A stretch of DNA of 64,000 nucleotides from Candidatus Palibaumannia cicadellinicola (GCF_001269425.1 NZ_CP011787.1:558001-622000); one strand, 5' to 3'. Numbered from the stretch's first letter, positions 41,991-53,936 are shown. A program made the numbers and translations. The notes: a model not told the origin generated them from the sequence alone.

Positions 41991-42422
41991 TCACTGCGTA
42001 TACTTAAAATATTTTTTAGCATTAATAATCTGACGCCATAGATTACGTTTAGCTGTAGCATCATTATTAAGAATTGATAATGGTGGAGTTAATAAAGAAA
42101 TACCATTGAGTTTTTTGCAAATTTCTGTAAAACCTAACCACCAACAATGGTAATGTGAGTTATTAGGTAACATCATTACTTGTTCTATAGTAATTAATAA
42201 TAAGTGCTCAGGCCTAAGTTCCATACTACGTGCAACATCAGTTAGTAGCGGATGATACGCATATGGTATTTGCTTATCTACTATTATAAGTAACTTTATT
42301 TTATTACCCCGTAAGCTAACTTCTAAGTTACTACTATTACTATGTATTAATAATTGATAATTTCGTAGCATCCATTGCATGATACCTAGTTGTTTTAATA
42401 ATAATTCACGTTTAATTGACAT
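41991..42422 (-). CDS. holD: DNA polymerase III psi subunit HolD
   Basis: Clamp-loader accessory that bridges the loader and single-strand binding protein through chi. From ATG 42422 it has 143 residues (E. coli 137). A TTG four codons upstream also opens the frame but the ATG fits E. coli. Similarity is clear in the N-terminus (LLKQLGIMQWMLR) and in LPNNSHYHCWWLG; the rest is diverged. Keeping psi is unusual in highly reduced genomes and it shows no damage. In the rimI-holD region of E. coli, rimI follows; it is absent here. Confidence 0.88.
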   Translation of the reverse strand: MSIKRELLLKQLGIMQWMLRNYQLLIHSNSSNLEVSLRGNKIKLLIIVDKQIPYAYHPLLTDVARSMELRPEHLLLITIEQVMMLPNNSHYHCWWLGFTEICKKLNGISLLTPPLSILNNDATAKRNLWRQIINAKKYFKYTQ

Positions 42423-42458
42423 AGTATCATTCAAAATTAGTTTTTTTATTAGCTAATA

Positions 42459-44246
42459 TTAGTGATTTGAATCATAATTGTCGTTATTTCTTTTAATACT
42501 TGAACTATGACGCACTAAACGACGTTCTCGTCCAACATTTCCACTTACTGCACGCCTAGAGTGCAAGTTACGACGCATACTACTACTATTATTACGTTCA
42601 ATACATCGAACCGGTGCTTCACCGAACAGTTGAATATTAATAGGTTTATTCATAATACGAGTACGAGTAAACGTAGATAACATATCACAAGTTATCCCTT
42701 TAGGTAACTCAATAGTAGAATGTGATGCAAATAACCTAATATTACCAATATAATTACTATTTATATCAACTTGATTAGCAATCGCCCCAACAATATGACG
42801 TACTTCTACACCATCATTACGACCAACTTCAATACGGTATAAATCCATTTCACTATAATCTATATTATTAGCGTACCTACGCCCATGTAAATAACTACGC
42901 TGCTTATTTTCTATAATATTATTATCTTGGGATATAATGAGTGGACGTTTACCTTGAGCCATTTTCAAAAGCACTGCAGCTATAGTTTCTAGATCTAAAT
43001 TTTCATCCTGCTGCAATCTAACTAACATTTTACGATAAAGATTAATCATATCTATGTTTGTTAGTTGATGTTTTAATTTTTCAGCAAATTTGGCTAGACG
43101 ACGAGTGCTAAGTAATTCAGCGGTAGGTAATTTAACTTCTGGAATAGTTAGTTTCATTAAACGTTCAATATTACGTAGTAATCTACGTTCTCTGTTTTCC
43201 ACAAATAGAAGTGCCCTACCAGCCCTACCTGCACGGCCAGTACGGCCTATACGATGTATATAAGACTCAGAGTCCATAGGAATATCATAATTAATCACTA
43301 GACTAATGCGATCAACATCTAAACCACGTGCGGCTACATCTGTAGCTATCAGTATATCTATACTACCTTTTTTAAGACGATTTAACGTTTGTTCTCTGAG
43401 CATCTGATTCATATCACCATTGAGCGCTGCGCTGTTATAACCATGTTTTTCCAGAGATTGCGATACTTCTAATGTGGCGTTTTTAGTCCTAACAAAAATT
43501 ATTGCAGCATCAAAATCTTCTGCTTCTAAAAAACGTACTAATGCTTCATTTTTACATCTGCCATGTACTGTCCAGTAGCTTTGATGAATATCTGGACGAT
43601 TACTAATACTCGATTTTATATTTACTTCTTTTGGATTATTCATAAAACGTCTGGTAATACGACGAATTACTTCTGGCATAGTAGCTGAGAATAGTGCAGT
43701 TTGATGTTTAGCCGGAATTTGCGCTAGTATATTTTCAACATCTTCGATAAAGCCCATTCTTAACATCTCATCTGCCTCATCTAATACTAGACTTTTAAGA
43801 TTAGATAGATCTAATGTGCCACGTTTTAGATGATCTAATAAACGACCTGGAGTACCTACTACTACCTGTGAACCTTGTTTTAAAAAACGTAACTGTACGT
43901 CATAGCGCTGGCCACCATATAAAGTAACTACTTTGACACTTTTTATATATTTCGCAAAATATGAGCATGCTTCTCCAACTTGAACTGCAAGTTCACGAGT
44001 AGGTACTATAACTAGGATCTGTGGTGCATTTAACTGAAGGTTAATATTATGTATAAATGGTAAGGCAAAGGCTGCAGTTTTACCACTTCCTGTTTGAGCA
44101 ATTCCTAACAAATCACGACCAGCTAATAAATATGGTATGCACTCAGCCTGAATAGGAGAGGGGGTTTCATAACCTAGCTCCGTAAGAGCATCAAGGATAA
44201 AAGTATTAAGTCCCATTTTAGCAAAAGAGATATTAACTACAGACAT
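42459..44246 (-). CDS. deaD: Cold-shock DEAD-box RNA helicase DeaD (CsdA)
   Basis: ATP-dependent RNA helicase active in 50S assembly and mRNA decay, partner of the degradosome in the cold. I use the ATG at 44246 (595 residues; E. coli 629), preceded by GAGG; two upstream in-frame ATGs at 44261 and 44285 are less likely. Q motif PSPIQ, Walker A AQTGSGKT (50-57), [14 protein letters not shown] and [11 protein letters not shown] are intact. The C-terminal RNA-binding RRM-like domain ([20 protein letters not shown]) remains, but the glycine-rich tail is shortened to a basic stretch. The E. coli neighbour nlpI between pnp and deaD is lost. Confidence 0.97.
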   Translation of the reverse strand: MSVVNISFAKMGLNTFILDALTELGYETPSPIQAECIPYLLAGRDLLGIAQTGSGKTAAFALPFIHNINLQLNAPQILVIVPTRELAVQVGEACSYFAKYIKSVKVVTLYGGQRYDVQLRFLKQGSQVVVGTPGRLLDHLKRGTLDLSNLKSLVLDEADEMLRMGFIEDVENILAQIPAKHQTALFSATMPEVIRRITRRFMNNPKEVNIKSSISNRPDIHQSYWTVHGRCKNEALVRFLEAEDFDAAIIFVRTKNATLEVSQSLEKHGYNSAALNGDMNQMLREQTLNRLKKGSIDILIATDVAARGLDVDRISLVINYDIPMDSESYIHRIGRTGRAGRAGRALLFVENRERRLLRNIERLMKLTIPEVKLPTAELLSTRRLAKFAEKLKHQLTNIDMINLYRKMLVRLQQDENLDLETIAAVLLKMAQGKRPLIISQDNNIIENKQRSYLHGRRYANNIDYSEMDLYRIEVGRNDGVEVRHIVGAIANQVDINSNYIGNIRLFASHSTIELPKGITCDMLSTFTRTRIMNKPINIQLFGEAPVRCIERNNSSSMRRNLHSRRAVSGNVGRERRLVRHSSSIKRNNDNYDSNH

Positions 44247-44764
44247 GTACACTTGCCTCATTGAGTTATGGTGGCCAGTATACATACATTGTAGTGAAAA
44301 TTATCATAAATTTTCATAAAAAGCGTTAACTGGCTTAAATTTAAAGATTATTACTAAATAAGTAATAATACTACTTCCTATTATCTTAGGATAAATAGTG
44401 ATAATATTAATTGAATTAATATTTATGCAGACAACATTATAGGCATTTTTAATATCTGTATAACGAATAGATATTCATTAGCTAATGTAATGTAAGGAAT
44501 GATTATTTTTATTACTAATAAAAAATTTATTATCAATTAATTGTACGCTATTAATTTTAAATTAAAACGTAGTAAAAATTACATTTAACATAAAAATAGT
44601 ATTATATACTATACATTTATATGATGAAAATAAAATTTTTATAAATAGGCATTAATATTTTTATTCTTAAATATATATTTAGTTATATACTAGAGATAAT
44701 AGACTAACAATACTTGTACTATATATAAGTACAAGTATTGTACTAATTATAATAGTAATGATTA
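44247..44764. other. 518-base gap between deaD and pnp
   Basis: This is where nlpI lies in E. coli. I found no open frame and no residual NlpI similarity. It should hold the deaD promoter and leader and the pnp 3' end. The only clear structure is the 13-pair hairpin at 44708-44740. Confidence 0.5.
44708..44740 (-). repeat. Perfect 13-pair hairpin downstream of pnp
   Basis: CAATACTTGTACT (44708-44720), loop ATATATA, AGTACAAGTATTG (44728-44740). It starts 24 bases past the pnp stop on the minus strand. No T tract follows on either strand, so it may be a decay-blocking or processing hairpin rather than an intrinsic terminator. Confidence 0.55.
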
Positions 44765-46888
44765 TTATATTTTAGCATTTTTTATGCTTAGACGAACACG
44801 TCCCTGACGATCTATTTCTAGTACCTTAACTGGTATGGTCTGATCTAATACTAGATAATCAGATATGTTCTCTACATGCTTATCAGCAATTTGAGAAATA
44901 TGTACTAAACCCTCTTTACCGCCCCCAATAGCTATAAATGCCCCGAAGTTAACAATACGAGTGACTTTACCATTATATATACGACCAACTTCTATTTCTG
45001 CTGTAATTTCTTTAATACGATTGATAGCATTACTTGCATTAGCACTATCAGTTGCTGCTACTTTCACAGTTCCATCATCTTCAATATCAATAATAGTGTT
45101 CGTTTCTTCCGTTAAAGCTCTTATTACAGATCCGCATTTACCTATTACGTCTTTTATTTTATCAGGATTAATCTTGATAGTATGAATACGTGGTGCGTAT
45201 TGAGAAATATTACTACGTGGCAAGCTAATTACTTGTTCCATCATGCTCAAAATATATATTCTAGCATTCTTTGCCTGGTTTAACGCTAATTGCATAATAT
45301 TACTAGTTATACCTTCTATTTTTATATCCATCTGTAATGCAGTAATACCATCTTTACTCCCAGCAACTTTAAAATCCATATCACCTATATGATCTTCTTG
45401 ACTAAGAATATCGGATAATACGACAAATTTATTGTCTTCTTTCACTAAACCCATAGCAACACCAGCAACTGCAGCTTTTATCGGTACTCCTGCATCCATT
45501 AAAGCTAGTGAAGCTCCACAAATTGAAGCCATAGAAGATGATCCATTAGATTCTGTAATCTCTGCAACAACACGTATAGTATACGGAAATTCATCTATGT
45601 TCGGCATTACTGCTAGCAAACCACGTTTTGCTAAACGCCCATGCCCTATTTCACGACGTTTTGGTGAACCACAAATCCCAATTTCACCTACGCAATATGG
45701 AGGAAAGTTATAGTGTAGTAAGAATCTGTCAGAACGTTCTCCAGTTAGATCATCAATATTTTGTGCATCACGCTCAGTGCCAAGGGTAACAGTAACTATA
45801 GCCTGAGTTTCGCCACGCATAAATAAAGCAGAACCATGAGTTCGTGGTAATATACTAGTACGCATATATAAACTACGAATCATATCTTTTTCACGACCGT
45901 CAATACGACACTCGCCACTTAGTATACGACTACGTATTATTTTTTTCTCTATATTACTTAGTATAGTTATTATTTTGTCTTCATCTATTATGATTTCATC
46001 TATAGTAGATGATAACGTTTTATTTTTGTTAGTCAATATACTGACTATGTCTGTTTTAATAGATTCAACATAGTTATAACGTTCTTGCTTGTCTGTTACA
46101 TGAATAATTTCATTTAGGCGTAATTCTGCTAGTTCCATAACTTGTGATGGAAATAATAATAAGCTATCTTTAATTTCTTGTGCTTGCAAAGGCCATGGTT
46201 GCTTCCCAGCTTTAGCAACAATATTATTAATGTTGCTGATAAGCGTTTGCTGTTGTTGATGGCCGAAAATTATAGCGCCTAGCATTTGTTCTTCGCTCAA
46301 TAACTTAGCTTCTGATTCGACCATTAGTACTGCTTTAGCGGTGCTTGCAACTACTAAATCAAGGCTACTTTCTAATAGTTCAACTATAGTTGGATTTAGT
46401 ATATATTTATTGTTAACGTAACCTATGCGTGCTGCACCGTACGGACCGTTAAACGGTATACCAGATAAACTTAAAGCTGCTGATGTACCAATCATTGCAA
46501 CAATATCTGGGCTAACCTGTGGGTTAAGAGATACTACTGTAGCTATAATTTGCACTTCATTAAAAAATTCTTTGGGAAATAAAGGACGTGTAGCACGATC
46601 AATAAGACGAGAAATAAATATTTCTCCTTCGCTAGGACGACCTTCACGTCTGAAAAATCCACCAGGGAAACGACCAGCAGCATAAGTTCTTTCTTGATAA
46701 TTTACTGAAAGTGGGAAGAATTTTTGCTGTCCTTGTTGTGCGTGCTTAACGCATACTACGGTAACTAGTACTACTGTATCATCAATATTTACCATAACTG
46801 CTGCATTGGCCTGACGTGCTACCATACCAGTTTCTATTATTACGGTATGCTTACCGTATTGAAAATTTTGAACAATAGGCTTAATCAA
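44765..46888 (-). CDS. pnp: Polyribonucleotide nucleotidyltransferase (PNPase)
   Basis: Phosphorolytic 3'-to-5' exoribonuclease of the degradosome. I set the start at TTG 46888, with AAGGA seven bases upstream; E. coli pnp also starts with TTG. This gives 707 residues (E. coli 711). Two RNase PH domains ([12 protein letters not shown] and [19 protein letters not shown] in the first and second), a KH domain ([19 protein letters not shown], where the GXXG loop reads GKCG instead of GKGG) and an S1 domain ([20 protein letters not shown]) are complete; the Ala/Pro-rich tail is missing. Downstream of rpsO as in E. coli. Confidence 0.97.
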   Translation of the reverse strand: MIKPIVQNFQYGKHTVIIETGMVARQANAAVMVNIDDTVVLVTVVCVKHAQQGQQKFFPLSVNYQERTYAAGRFPGGFFRREGRPSEGEIFISRLIDRATRPLFPKEFFNEVQIIATVVSLNPQVSPDIVAMIGTSAALSLSGIPFNGPYGAARIGYVNNKYILNPTIVELLESSLDLVVASTAKAVLMVESEAKLLSEEQMLGAIIFGHQQQQTLISNINNIVAKAGKQPWPLQAQEIKDSLLLFPSQVMELAELRLNEIIHVTDKQERYNYVESIKTDIVSILTNKNKTLSSTIDEIIIDEDKIITILSNIEKKIIRSRILSGECRIDGREKDMIRSLYMRTSILPRTHGSALFMRGETQAIVTVTLGTERDAQNIDDLTGERSDRFLLHYNFPPYCVGEIGICGSPKRREIGHGRLAKRGLLAVMPNIDEFPYTIRVVAEITESNGSSSMASICGASLALMDAGVPIKAAVAGVAMGLVKEDNKFVVLSDILSQEDHIGDMDFKVAGSKDGITALQMDIKIEGITSNIMQLALNQAKNARIYILSMMEQVISLPRSNISQYAPRIHTIKINPDKIKDVIGKCGSVIRALTEETNTIIDIEDDGTVKVAATDSANASNAINRIKEITAEIEVGRIYNGKVTRIVNFGAFIAIGGGKEGLVHISQIADKHVENISDYLVLDQTIPVKVLEIDRQGRVRLSIKNAKI

Positions 46889-46983
46889 AATTATATCCTT
46901 AATTTCAGGGTGTACAGCGTACTTTTTTTTGACCGCTGACCACAAATTACTTACTAACAACATTACATTAGTTGTTTATAACA

Positions 46984-47009
46984 AGAAGAAAAGGGCCTAA
47001 TTTGGCCCT
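46984..47009 (-). terminator. Intrinsic terminator between rpsO and pnp
   Basis: AGGGCC (46992-46997), loop TAATTT, GGCCCT (47004-47009). On the minus strand the stem is followed by TTTTCTTCTTG. E. coli has the rpsO t1 terminator at the same place, partly read through into pnp. Confidence 0.8.
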
Positions 47010-47056
47010 AATAAATATTTTTAGCTATTTATATTAAGTAATATATAGTATATGAA

Positions 47057-47326
47057 TTAACGACGTATACTAAGTCTTTCAATGAGTTGATTATAACTAA
47101 CTATATTTTTATCCTTAATATAGTCTAGCAGCTTACGACGTTTTGACACCATACGCAGTAGTCCCCGTCTACTATGGCAATCTTTTTTATTGTTCGCAAA
47201 ATGTACCTGTAAATTATTAATTTTATCTGTTAAAATAGCGATTTGAACTTCTGTAGAACCGCTATCTAGCGCACAACGGCCAAAATCAGAAATTATTTTT
47301 TCTTTTTTATTAATACTTAGAGACAT
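47057..47326 (-). CDS. rpsO: 30S ribosomal protein S15
   Basis: Primary 16S rRNA-binding protein that helps form the platform and the B4 bridge. It has 89 residues, as in E. coli (which counts the removed Met), ATG at 47326. [17 protein letters not shown] and [19 protein letters not shown] are conserved. The 125 bases to truB may contain its own leader; I could not recognise the autoregulatory pseudoknot by eye. Followed by an intrinsic terminator and pnp. Confidence 0.98.
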   Translation of the reverse strand: MSLSINKKEKIISDFGRCALDSGSTEVQIAILTDKINNLQVHFANNKKDCHSRRGLLRMVSKRRKLLDYIKDKNIVSYNQLIERLSIRR

Positions 47327-47451
47327 GATAAAACTCCAAATGTTAGCTAAAATAGCTTGATATTTATCTCTAATTTATCGTTAATATTCATTATATTTTA
47401 GTTATTTTACTAGTAGTAAGTTTAGATCGCAATATTTGACAGATAAATGAT

Positions 47452-48402
47452 TCAGCAATGATAAACATTAGAAATAAGACGCCTAGGCTTTAATAAACCT
47501 AGTGTAGTAATTTCACCAATACCAAAGAAACTTTTTATATTCCCATTAGCTATAAACATTCGTACTAAGCCTAATTGCAAACACTTATCAACTGCTATAG
47601 TATTACCTAATTGCAAAATATTAGCACTTGAAATAGGTAAGTGTATAGCTGGAAAAATAGATAAAGCTTTATCTATTGATAATAGTAAAGAATCTAATTT
47701 TGATAAATTATCAGGATATTTTTCCTGTAGCAAAGTGTCTTGCAGCGAAGTCAGTGTTACCATATTTTCTTCTTGATAGTTGGCTACTGCCAAACGACGT
47801 AATTGAGTAACATGTGCACCGCAACCTAGAAACTCTCCAATATCATCGATAATAGTACGAATATAGGTTCCTTTGGAACAGTGTACTTCTAATACAATAC
47901 TTGTCTTATCCCAAAAAATTAAATTTATATCATATATATTAATAGGCCTACATTTACGTATTACTTCTATCCCTTTACGTGCATATTCATACAGCGGACG
48001 ACCTTGGTACTTAATATTAGAAAACATTGGTGGAATCTGATGAGTTAATCCTTTAACTTTATTTAAAGTTGTCTGAAGTATGTCTTTATTTATCACAACT
48101 GTACGGGACATCATAATATGTCCTGTAGCATCATAGGTATTAGTTCGTTCCCCTAGTTTAGCAGTAACACGGTAACGTTTATTAGAATTTATAATATGTT
48201 GGGAAAACTTAGTTGCTTCTCCTAGGCAAATAGGTAACATACCAGTAGCTAGTGTATCTAGTACCCCAGTATGCCCAGCTCTATTTGCTCTGAACAAATA
48301 TTTAACTTTTTGTAATACATCATTTGATGATAAACCTTCGGGTTTATCTAGTAGTATAATGCCGTCAACATTACGACCGCGATAAATTGGACGACGGCCC
48401 AT
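47452..48402 (-). CDS. truB: tRNA pseudouridine-55 synthase TruB
   Basis: Makes pseudouridine 55 in the T loop of tRNAs and acts as a tRNA chaperone. It has 316 residues (E. coli 314). The catalytic aspartate lies in GHTGVLDTLATGMLP (E. coli has GALDPLATG); GTYIRTIIDDIG is intact. ATG at 48402. Lies 17 bases after rbfA, in the nusA-infB-rbfA-truB-rpsO-pnp order of E. coli. Confidence 0.97.
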   Translation of the reverse strand: MGRRPIYRGRNVDGIILLDKPEGLSSNDVLQKVKYLFRANRAGHTGVLDTLATGMLPICLGEATKFSQHIINSNKRYRVTAKLGERTNTYDATGHIMMSRTVVINKDILQTTLNKVKGLTHQIPPMFSNIKYQGRPLYEYARKGIEVIRKCRPINIYDINLIFWDKTSIVLEVHCSKGTYIRTIIDDIGEFLGCGAHVTQLRRLAVANYQEENMVTLTSLQDTLLQEKYPDNLSKLDSLLLSIDKALSIFPAIHLPISSANILQLGNTIAVDKCLQLGLVRMFIANGNIKSFFGIGEITTLGLLKPRRLISNVYHC

Positions 48403-48419
48403 ATTAATGTACCTTATTA

Positions 48420-48812
48420 TTACATTATGTATATAATTTTTTTTTGGTCTTTTTGTACTAAATTAGTAATTAACTGATGCATGTGTATACTTTTAACTAA
48501 ATATTCATCATAAGTAAAAGTAAGTGTAGGTATGATACGTAAATGCATTGATTTACTTAGTTTACTACGTATAAAGCCAGAAGCTGTGTTTAGTATACGT
48601 ATACCAGAATTTATATAATCAGAATTATTCTGATGGATAAAATTAAAAGTAACTAACACTATTGCTGATGTTAGGTCACTGGATAAATTTACTCCTGAAA
48701 TAGTAGCCATACTAATACGAGGATCTTTTATATGACGTTGTAAACTAATAGCTATTTGTTTTTGCATTTCCTGAGCGATACGCTGTGCACGACGACTATA
48801 CTCTTTCATCAT
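48420..48812 (-). CDS. rbfA: 30S ribosome-binding factor RbfA
   Basis: Cold-shock protein needed for late maturation of the 16S rRNA 5' end. It has 130 residues (E. coli 133) from ATG 48812; a second ATG directly follows. The KH-like fold is recognisable from RRAQRIAQEMQKQIA, IKDPRIS and ASGFIRSKLSKSMHLRIIPTLTF. The acidic C-terminal tail is shortened. Between infB and truB. Confidence 0.95.
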   Translation of the reverse strand: MMKEYSRRAQRIAQEMQKQIAISLQRHIKDPRISMATISGVNLSSDLTSAIVLVTFNFIHQNNSDYINSGIRILNTASGFIRSKLSKSMHLRIIPTLTFTYDEYLVKSIHMHQLITNLVQKDQKKIIYIM

Positions 48813-48916
48813 ATAAATATTAATAATAGTAGTTTATCAAAACTATATCACATTAATAACTAATAGTATGTCTGATAGTAAAAGTAAATTATCAAACACT
48901 AGTTTCTGTTATTAGT

Positions 48917-51550
48917 TTATGTGATTTGAATTAATTCAAATACTTCAATTACGTCGCCAGTACGAACATCAGTATAGTTTTTTACGCAAATACCACATTC
49001 CATACCATTACGTACTTCATTAACATCATCTTTAAAACGACGTAGTGAATCTAGCTCCCCTTCATAGATAACGATATTATCACGTAGTACTCTAATTTTT
49101 TTATTTCGCTTTACTATGCCTTCTGTTACCATACAACCAGCAATATCCCCAAATTTAGGTGACCGGAAAACGTTACGCACTTCGGCTAAACCAATGATTT
49201 TCTGTTTGTACTTAGGTACCAATATACCATTCATAGCCTGTTTTACTTCATTAAGTAAGTCATAAATTACTGAGTAATAACGAATATTAATATTTTCTGT
49301 GTCAATTACACGACGAGCAGATGCATTAGCACGAACGTTAAAACCTAGTAATATAGCATTCGAAGCAGCTGCAAGGTTAGCATCTGTTTCAGTAATTCCA
49401 CCAACACCATAACCTATGATATTAACCTTTACTTGTTCTGTTGCAAGTTTTGCTAGTGCATCATTGATGGCTTCTGCTGAACCTTGTACGTCTGTTTTAA
49501 GTACAATATTTAACTCGGATATTTTATCTTGAGTAAGATTATCAAAAACAGTGTCTAACTTAGCATTTTGCTTACGTGCTAATTTAATTTCTCTAAACTT
49601 GCCCTGACGATATAGTGCAACTTCACGTGCTTTCTTCTCATCACGTACTACAGTAACTTCATCACCAGCGATCGGAACACCGGATAAACCAAGAATTTCT
49701 ACTGGTATAGCTGGACCAGCTGAAGATATATTACTACCTTTTTCATCACGCATAGCACGCACACGACCATACTCTAGTCCACATAGCAATATATCACCAC
49801 AATTAAGTGTTCCTTCACGTACAAGAACTGTTGCTACTGGTCCACGACCTTTATCTAAGAAAGATTCTATAACTACACCACTGGCCATACAATTACTAAT
49901 TGCTTTTAAATCTAAAATTTCAGCCTGAAGTATAATTGCATCTAGTAAATTATCAATACCAGTACCATATTTAGCAGAAACATTTACGAACTGATTGTCA
50001 CCACCCCATTCTTCTGGTATTATCCCATACTTAGTAAGTGCATTTTTAATACTATCTGGATCAGCTTCTAGCTTATCAATTTTGTTGATAGCAATAACAA
50101 TAGGTACTTTTGCTGCATTAGCGTGCTGTATAGCTTCTATTGTCTGTGGCATAATTCCATGATCTGCAGCTACTACTAGTACTATAATATCAGTTGTTTT
50201 AGCACCACGAGCACGCATAGCTGTAAAAGCGTTATGTCCAGGGGTATCAATAAAAGTAATCATTCCTCTATCTGTTTTTACATGATAAGCACCTATATGT
50301 TGAGTAATACCACCAGCTTCACAAGCTGCTACTTTAGTTGAACGAATATAATCTAATAGCGAAGTTTTTCCATGGTCTACGTGACCCATTATAGTAACTA
50401 CTGGTGCACGTAGTTCTGAAGTCGCAGAACTACAAATAATATCACGGTCATTCATCAATGATTCTTCTATTTTATTGTCATTAAGTAGAATAACCTTATG
50501 CCCCATCTCTTCTGCGACAAGTTGTGCTGTTTCTTGATCTACAACTTGATTAATAGTAACCATGGCACCTAAATTAATCATTTTTTTAATAATTTCTGAA
50601 CCTTTTACTGCCATTTTATTAGCAAGTTCAGCAATAGTTATCATTTCGCCAATAACTACATCTCTGTTAATAACTTGCGAAGGTTTGTTAAATACTTGCA
50701 TTATAGTGCTGCTAGATTTACGTTTATTTTGACATTTAATATTACGTCCAATAGCACGAGCTTCTTCACGATTTGCTTTAAACTCAGATAAAATATTAGT
50801 TCTTTTTTGCTTATAATTTTTACTGACTCTGAAACGACGTTCATTCTTTATATCATTATCTTCTTCTGCTAAAATATCTTTTTGATAATTAATATTATCA
50901 TTAGTCATATCTTCAAATTCTTGCGTAGTAATCCAAGTATTAGTACTATTATTACTCTCAGCAAGTTTACGAGCTGCTTCTGCAATTTGGCGAGCTTTTT
51001 CTTCTAACTGACGATATGTTTCTTCTTCAGCTTTACGCTTAATAGTAGCTACTTCTGCTTCTAGGCTAGTATTTTTTATATAATTTTTCTTTTTTACCTT
51101 ATTAATAATAATATTATTAATAGTATTATTATTAACTAATTGAGTAATTGTTTTGCTTTTCTGTTTATTATTTTCTTTAATAACATTGGGTATTTGATAT
51201 TTACCTTCACTTGTTACTCTTTCGTTAGTATTATTTTTAGTTGGTTTCAAAAAATTATATTCTGGTTGTATATATATACGTTTCTTACGTACTTCTATTT
51301 GTACGTACTTACTTTTACCACTAGTACTAGGAATATTTAATGTGCTACGGGTTTTACGTTGTACAGTTAATTGATTTGGCACATTGCAAATATCATATTT
51401 GCTGCGGTACGCAAGTAATGTTTCTTGTTCCTGTTGAGTAACATCATCTACTACTGTTTTATTAATACCAATTTCAGCAAACTGCTGCACTAGTTTATCC
51501 ACAGTAATTTGCATTTCTACGGCAAGTGATTTTATCGTGACATTTGTCAT
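48917..51550 (-). CDS. infB: Translation initiation factor IF-2
   Basis: GTPase that places fMet-tRNA on the ribosome and promotes subunit joining. It has 877 residues (E. coli 890), ATG at 51550. A conserved N-terminal subdomain (about 1-50) leads into a low-complexity linker rich in Asn, Lys and Ile (about 100-330), biased in composition but with the charged helix [24 protein letters not shown] ([19 protein letters not shown]). The G domain starts near 385 with [20 protein letters not shown] and NKIDK, followed by complete C-terminal domains. 15 bases after nusA. Confidence 0.97.
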   Translation of the reverse strand: MTNVTIKSLAVEMQITVDKLVQQFAEIGINKTVVDDVTQQEQETLLAYRSKYDICNVPNQLTVQRKTRSTLNIPSTSGKSKYVQIEVRKKRIYIQPEYNFLKPTKNNTNERVTSEGKYQIPNVIKENNKQKSKTITQLVNNNTINNIIINKVKKKNYIKNTSLEAEVATIKRKAEEETYRQLEEKARQIAEAARKLAESNNSTNTWITTQEFEDMTNDNINYQKDILAEEDNDIKNERRFRVSKNYKQKRTNILSEFKANREEARAIGRNIKCQNKRKSSSTIMQVFNKPSQVINRDVVIGEMITIAELANKMAVKGSEIIKKMINLGAMVTINQVVDQETAQLVAEEMGHKVILLNDNKIEESLMNDRDIICSSATSELRAPVVTIMGHVDHGKTSLLDYIRSTKVAACEAGGITQHIGAYHVKTDRGMITFIDTPGHNAFTAMRARGAKTTDIIVLVVAADHGIMPQTIEAIQHANAAKVPIVIAINKIDKLEADPDSIKNALTKYGIIPEEWGGDNQFVNVSAKYGTGIDNLLDAIILQAEILDLKAISNCMASGVVIESFLDKGRGPVATVLVREGTLNCGDILLCGLEYGRVRAMRDEKGSNISSAGPAIPVEILGLSGVPIAGDEVTVVRDEKKAREVALYRQGKFREIKLARKQNAKLDTVFDNLTQDKISELNIVLKTDVQGSAEAINDALAKLATEQVKVNIIGYGVGGITETDANLAAASNAILLGFNVRANASARRVIDTENINIRYYSVIYDLLNEVKQAMNGILVPKYKQKIIGLAEVRNVFRSPKFGDIAGCMVTEGIVKRNKKIRVLRDNIVIYEGELDSLRRFKDDVNEVRNGMECGICVKNYTDVRTGDVIEVFELIQIT

Positions 51551-51565
51551 ACTATTTCTTCCATA

Positions 51566-53050
51566 CTACTTTTTTTGACTAAACCAGCAAATATTACGTG
51601 CTGCCATAATTAGTTCTCCTGCTTCCTGACTGCTTAATCCTTCAATATTTAATAAATCTTCGATACTTTGTTCTGCAAGATTTTCTAAAGTGCATATTCC
51701 AAGCTCAGCTAATTTAAAAGCCATGTTTCGCTTAAGTTTTGATAAACCTAATAAGTCTTCAGAGGGATGTCCTATTTTTTTATTATTTTGCATAGTCAAC
51801 TTACTAGTCAGTGCACACTGTGCTTTTTTCCTTAACTCTTCTACTGTTTTTTTATCTATACTATCAATAGTAAGTAATTCTTTAATAGGAACATAAGCAA
51901 GTTCTTCAATAGAAGAAAAACCTTCTTTAACAAGAATTTTTGCTAAATTTTCATTTATCTTAAGATTATTCATGAAAACATTGATAGCAGCATAATCTTC
52001 AGCTCGATATTTTTCTGTTAGATCAGAGGCAGTCATGACATTTAGCTCCCATCCACTAAGTTGTGAAGCTAACCTGACATTCTGTCCATTACGACCTATA
52101 GCTTGAGCTAGATTACTAGTTTCTACAGCAATATCCATAGTTTTTTTGTCTTCATCTACTACTATAGAAGTAACGTCAGCAGGAGCCATAGCATTAATAA
52201 CAAACTGAACCTGATTATCATCCCATAAAACAATATCTATACGTTCTCCGCCTAATTCGCTTGACACTGCTTGTACGCGAGCACCACGCATACCGACACA
52301 TGCGCCAACTGGATCTATCCTTTTATCATTAGTTTTTACTGCAATTTTCGCACGTAAGCCAGGATCTCTAGCTACAGACTTAATTTCAATTAATTCTTCG
52401 CCTATTTCTGGTACTTCAATACGAAATAATTCTATTAACATTTCGGGACGAGTACGACTGATAAAAAGTTGAACTCCCCGTGCTTCTGGACGTACGGCAT
52501 AAAGTACTCCGCGGATACGGTCACCTATGCGAAAATTTTCACGTGGTAACATATCTTCACGACTAATTACTGCTTCAGCAGTATTACCTAAATCAATAAT
52601 AAGACTATCTCTATTTAATTTTTTTACTAAGCCTGTTATGATCTCTCCTTTTTTACTACAGAACTGTTCTACTACCATTGCGCGCTCTGCTTCACGTACT
52701 TTTTGCACAATAACTTGTTTAGCTGTTTGTGTTGTGATTCTGTCAAATATTATAGATTCAATTTTATCTTCAATATAGCTACCTATTAGTGCTTTAGGGT
52801 CATACACTTTTGCTGCTTCTAGTGTTATTTCACGAGTTGGTTGAGTTACTTCTGCTACAATAAGCCACCGACGAAATGTCTCAAAATTACCAGATTTACG
52901 ATCAATATTAATACGCACTTCAATTTCTTGTTCGTATTTTTTTTTTGTTGCTGTAGCTAAAGCAGTTTCAAGAGTTTCGAAAAGCTTTTCTCTTGAAACA
53001 GATTTTTCGTTTGAAACTGCTTCAACAACGGCAAGAATTTCTTTATTCAT
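51566..53050 (-). CDS. nusA: Transcription termination/antitermination factor NusA
   Basis: Binds RNA polymerase and modulates pausing, termination and antitermination. From ATG 53050, with GAGGC upstream, it has 494 residues (E. coli 495). The N-terminal polymerase-binding domain ([20 protein letters not shown]) is followed by S1, two KH domains ([41 protein letters not shown]) and two C-terminal acidic repeats, so it is the full gammaproteobacterial form. rimP, which precedes nusA in E. coli, is missing; an intrinsic terminator at 53156-53181 lies between the upstream tRNA genes and nusA. Confidence 0.98.
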   Translation of the reverse strand: MNKEILAVVEAVSNEKSVSREKLFETLETALATATKKKYEQEIEVRINIDRKSGNFETFRRWLIVAEVTQPTREITLEAAKVYDPKALIGSYIEDKIESIIFDRITTQTAKQVIVQKVREAERAMVVEQFCSKKGEIITGLVKKLNRDSLIIDLGNTAEAVISREDMLPRENFRIGDRIRGVLYAVRPEARGVQLFISRTRPEMLIELFRIEVPEIGEELIEIKSVARDPGLRAKIAVKTNDKRIDPVGACVGMRGARVQAVSSELGGERIDIVLWDDNQVQFVINAMAPADVTSIVVDEDKKTMDIAVETSNLAQAIGRNGQNVRLASQLSGWELNVMTASDLTEKYRAEDYAAINVFMNNLKINENLAKILVKEGFSSIEELAYVPIKELLTIDSIDKKTVEELRKKAQCALTSKLTMQNNKKIGHPSEDLLGLSKLKRNMAFKLAELGICTLENLAEQSIEDLLNIEGLSSQEAGELIMAARNICWFSQKK

Positions 53051-53155
53051 TCTAGTTGCCTCAGTAAAATGTAAAAAGTGGGGTACAAAAACTTTGGTGA
53101 AAAATGAATAATTCAATTATCCCGGTACTGATATCATTTTATCTGATTATTTATC

Positions 53156-53181
53156 AAGAAAAAGCCCCGAATAATCGGGGC
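53156..53181 (-). terminator. Intrinsic terminator between tRNA-fMet and nusA
   Basis: GCCCCGA (53164-53170), loop ATAA, TCGGGGC (53175-53181), a perfect seven-pair GC-rich stem. On the minus strand it is followed by TTTTTCTTG. It would end transcripts of the two upstream tRNA genes or attenuate read-through into nusA-infB. E. coli also has a terminator after metY. Confidence 0.8.
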
Positions 53182-53312
53182 GTTAAGTGACTGTACCTTT
53201 TACATTTCAAGGATTTACATTTCAAGGAAAAAATTTTTCTATAAAAAATTTTTAAAACCTTTCATATGACACCTAACGTTAATTGTTTAACATAAATTTA
53301 AAACGTAAGGGG

Positions 53313-53386
<74 letters not shown>

Positions 53387-53458
53387 TCATAAATTAATTT
53401 AATATACTTTATTTACTAGTAAAAATCAAATTTTAGATTAAATTAGCTTTCTTTGTGG

Positions 53459-53545
53459 TACCGAGGACGGGATTTGAACCCGTAAGCTGCTTAATTTAGC
53501 ACTACCACCTCAAAGTAGCGTGTCTACCAATTTCACCACCTCGGC
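53459..53545 (-). tRNA. leuU: tRNA-Leu (GAG)
   Basis: Minus-strand class II tRNA with acceptor arms GCCGAGG and CCTCGGT, anticodon loop TTTGAGG (anticodon GAG) and a long variable arm. Very close to E. coli leuU, which also lies next to secG. CCA is encoded here (53458-53456), the only tRNA in the window with it. Confidence 0.96.
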
Positions 53546-53589
53546 ACGAAACATTATATATATTTATATTCTTATAATAATGTAAGACT

Positions 53590-53936
53590 TTAATTTGGAA
53601 TATTATTCATAATTTTTTCTTTATTTTCAGAAACATTACTATCTGTATTTTTATTAATAGTAATTTTAGATAAATTATTTGAATTATTTTTTATATTTTT
53701 ATTTTTAATAGTATCACTACCTATGTGACCTAACATTATACTAAGCAAAAAAAAATCATTGCTACCAGTGCAGTCATTCTTGTCATAAAATTCCCGTAAC
53801 CACTAGAACCAAATAAAGTTCCAGAAGCGTTGCTACCGAAGGAATTATCAATATTACTACCTTGCTGTAGTATAATAAGAGCTACTAAGCTTACAGCTAC
53901 TATTAAAAACAAAATTAATAAAGTTTGGTACAACAT
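53590..53936 (-). CDS. secG: Protein-export subunit SecG, interrupted by a frameshift at a nine-base A/T run
   Basis: Inner-membrane subunit of SecYEG that eases SecA cycling. From ATG 53936 the frame gives MLYQTLLILFLIVAVSLVAL, then LQQGSNIDNSF, SGTLFGSSG and NFMTRMTALVAMIFF, but stops at 53736 after 66 residues, inside the second membrane helix. At the T9 run (53747-53755, A on plus) adding one base restores a frame reading IFFLLSIMLGHIGSD and on to a hydrophilic tail ending in NNIPN and a stop at 53592-53590. E. coli SecG has LFFIISLVLGNINS and ends DIPN, so the rest of the gene is preserved. Restored length is 115 residues (E. coli 110). Coordinates give the restored gene; the plain frame is 53736-53936. 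Confidence 0.9.
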
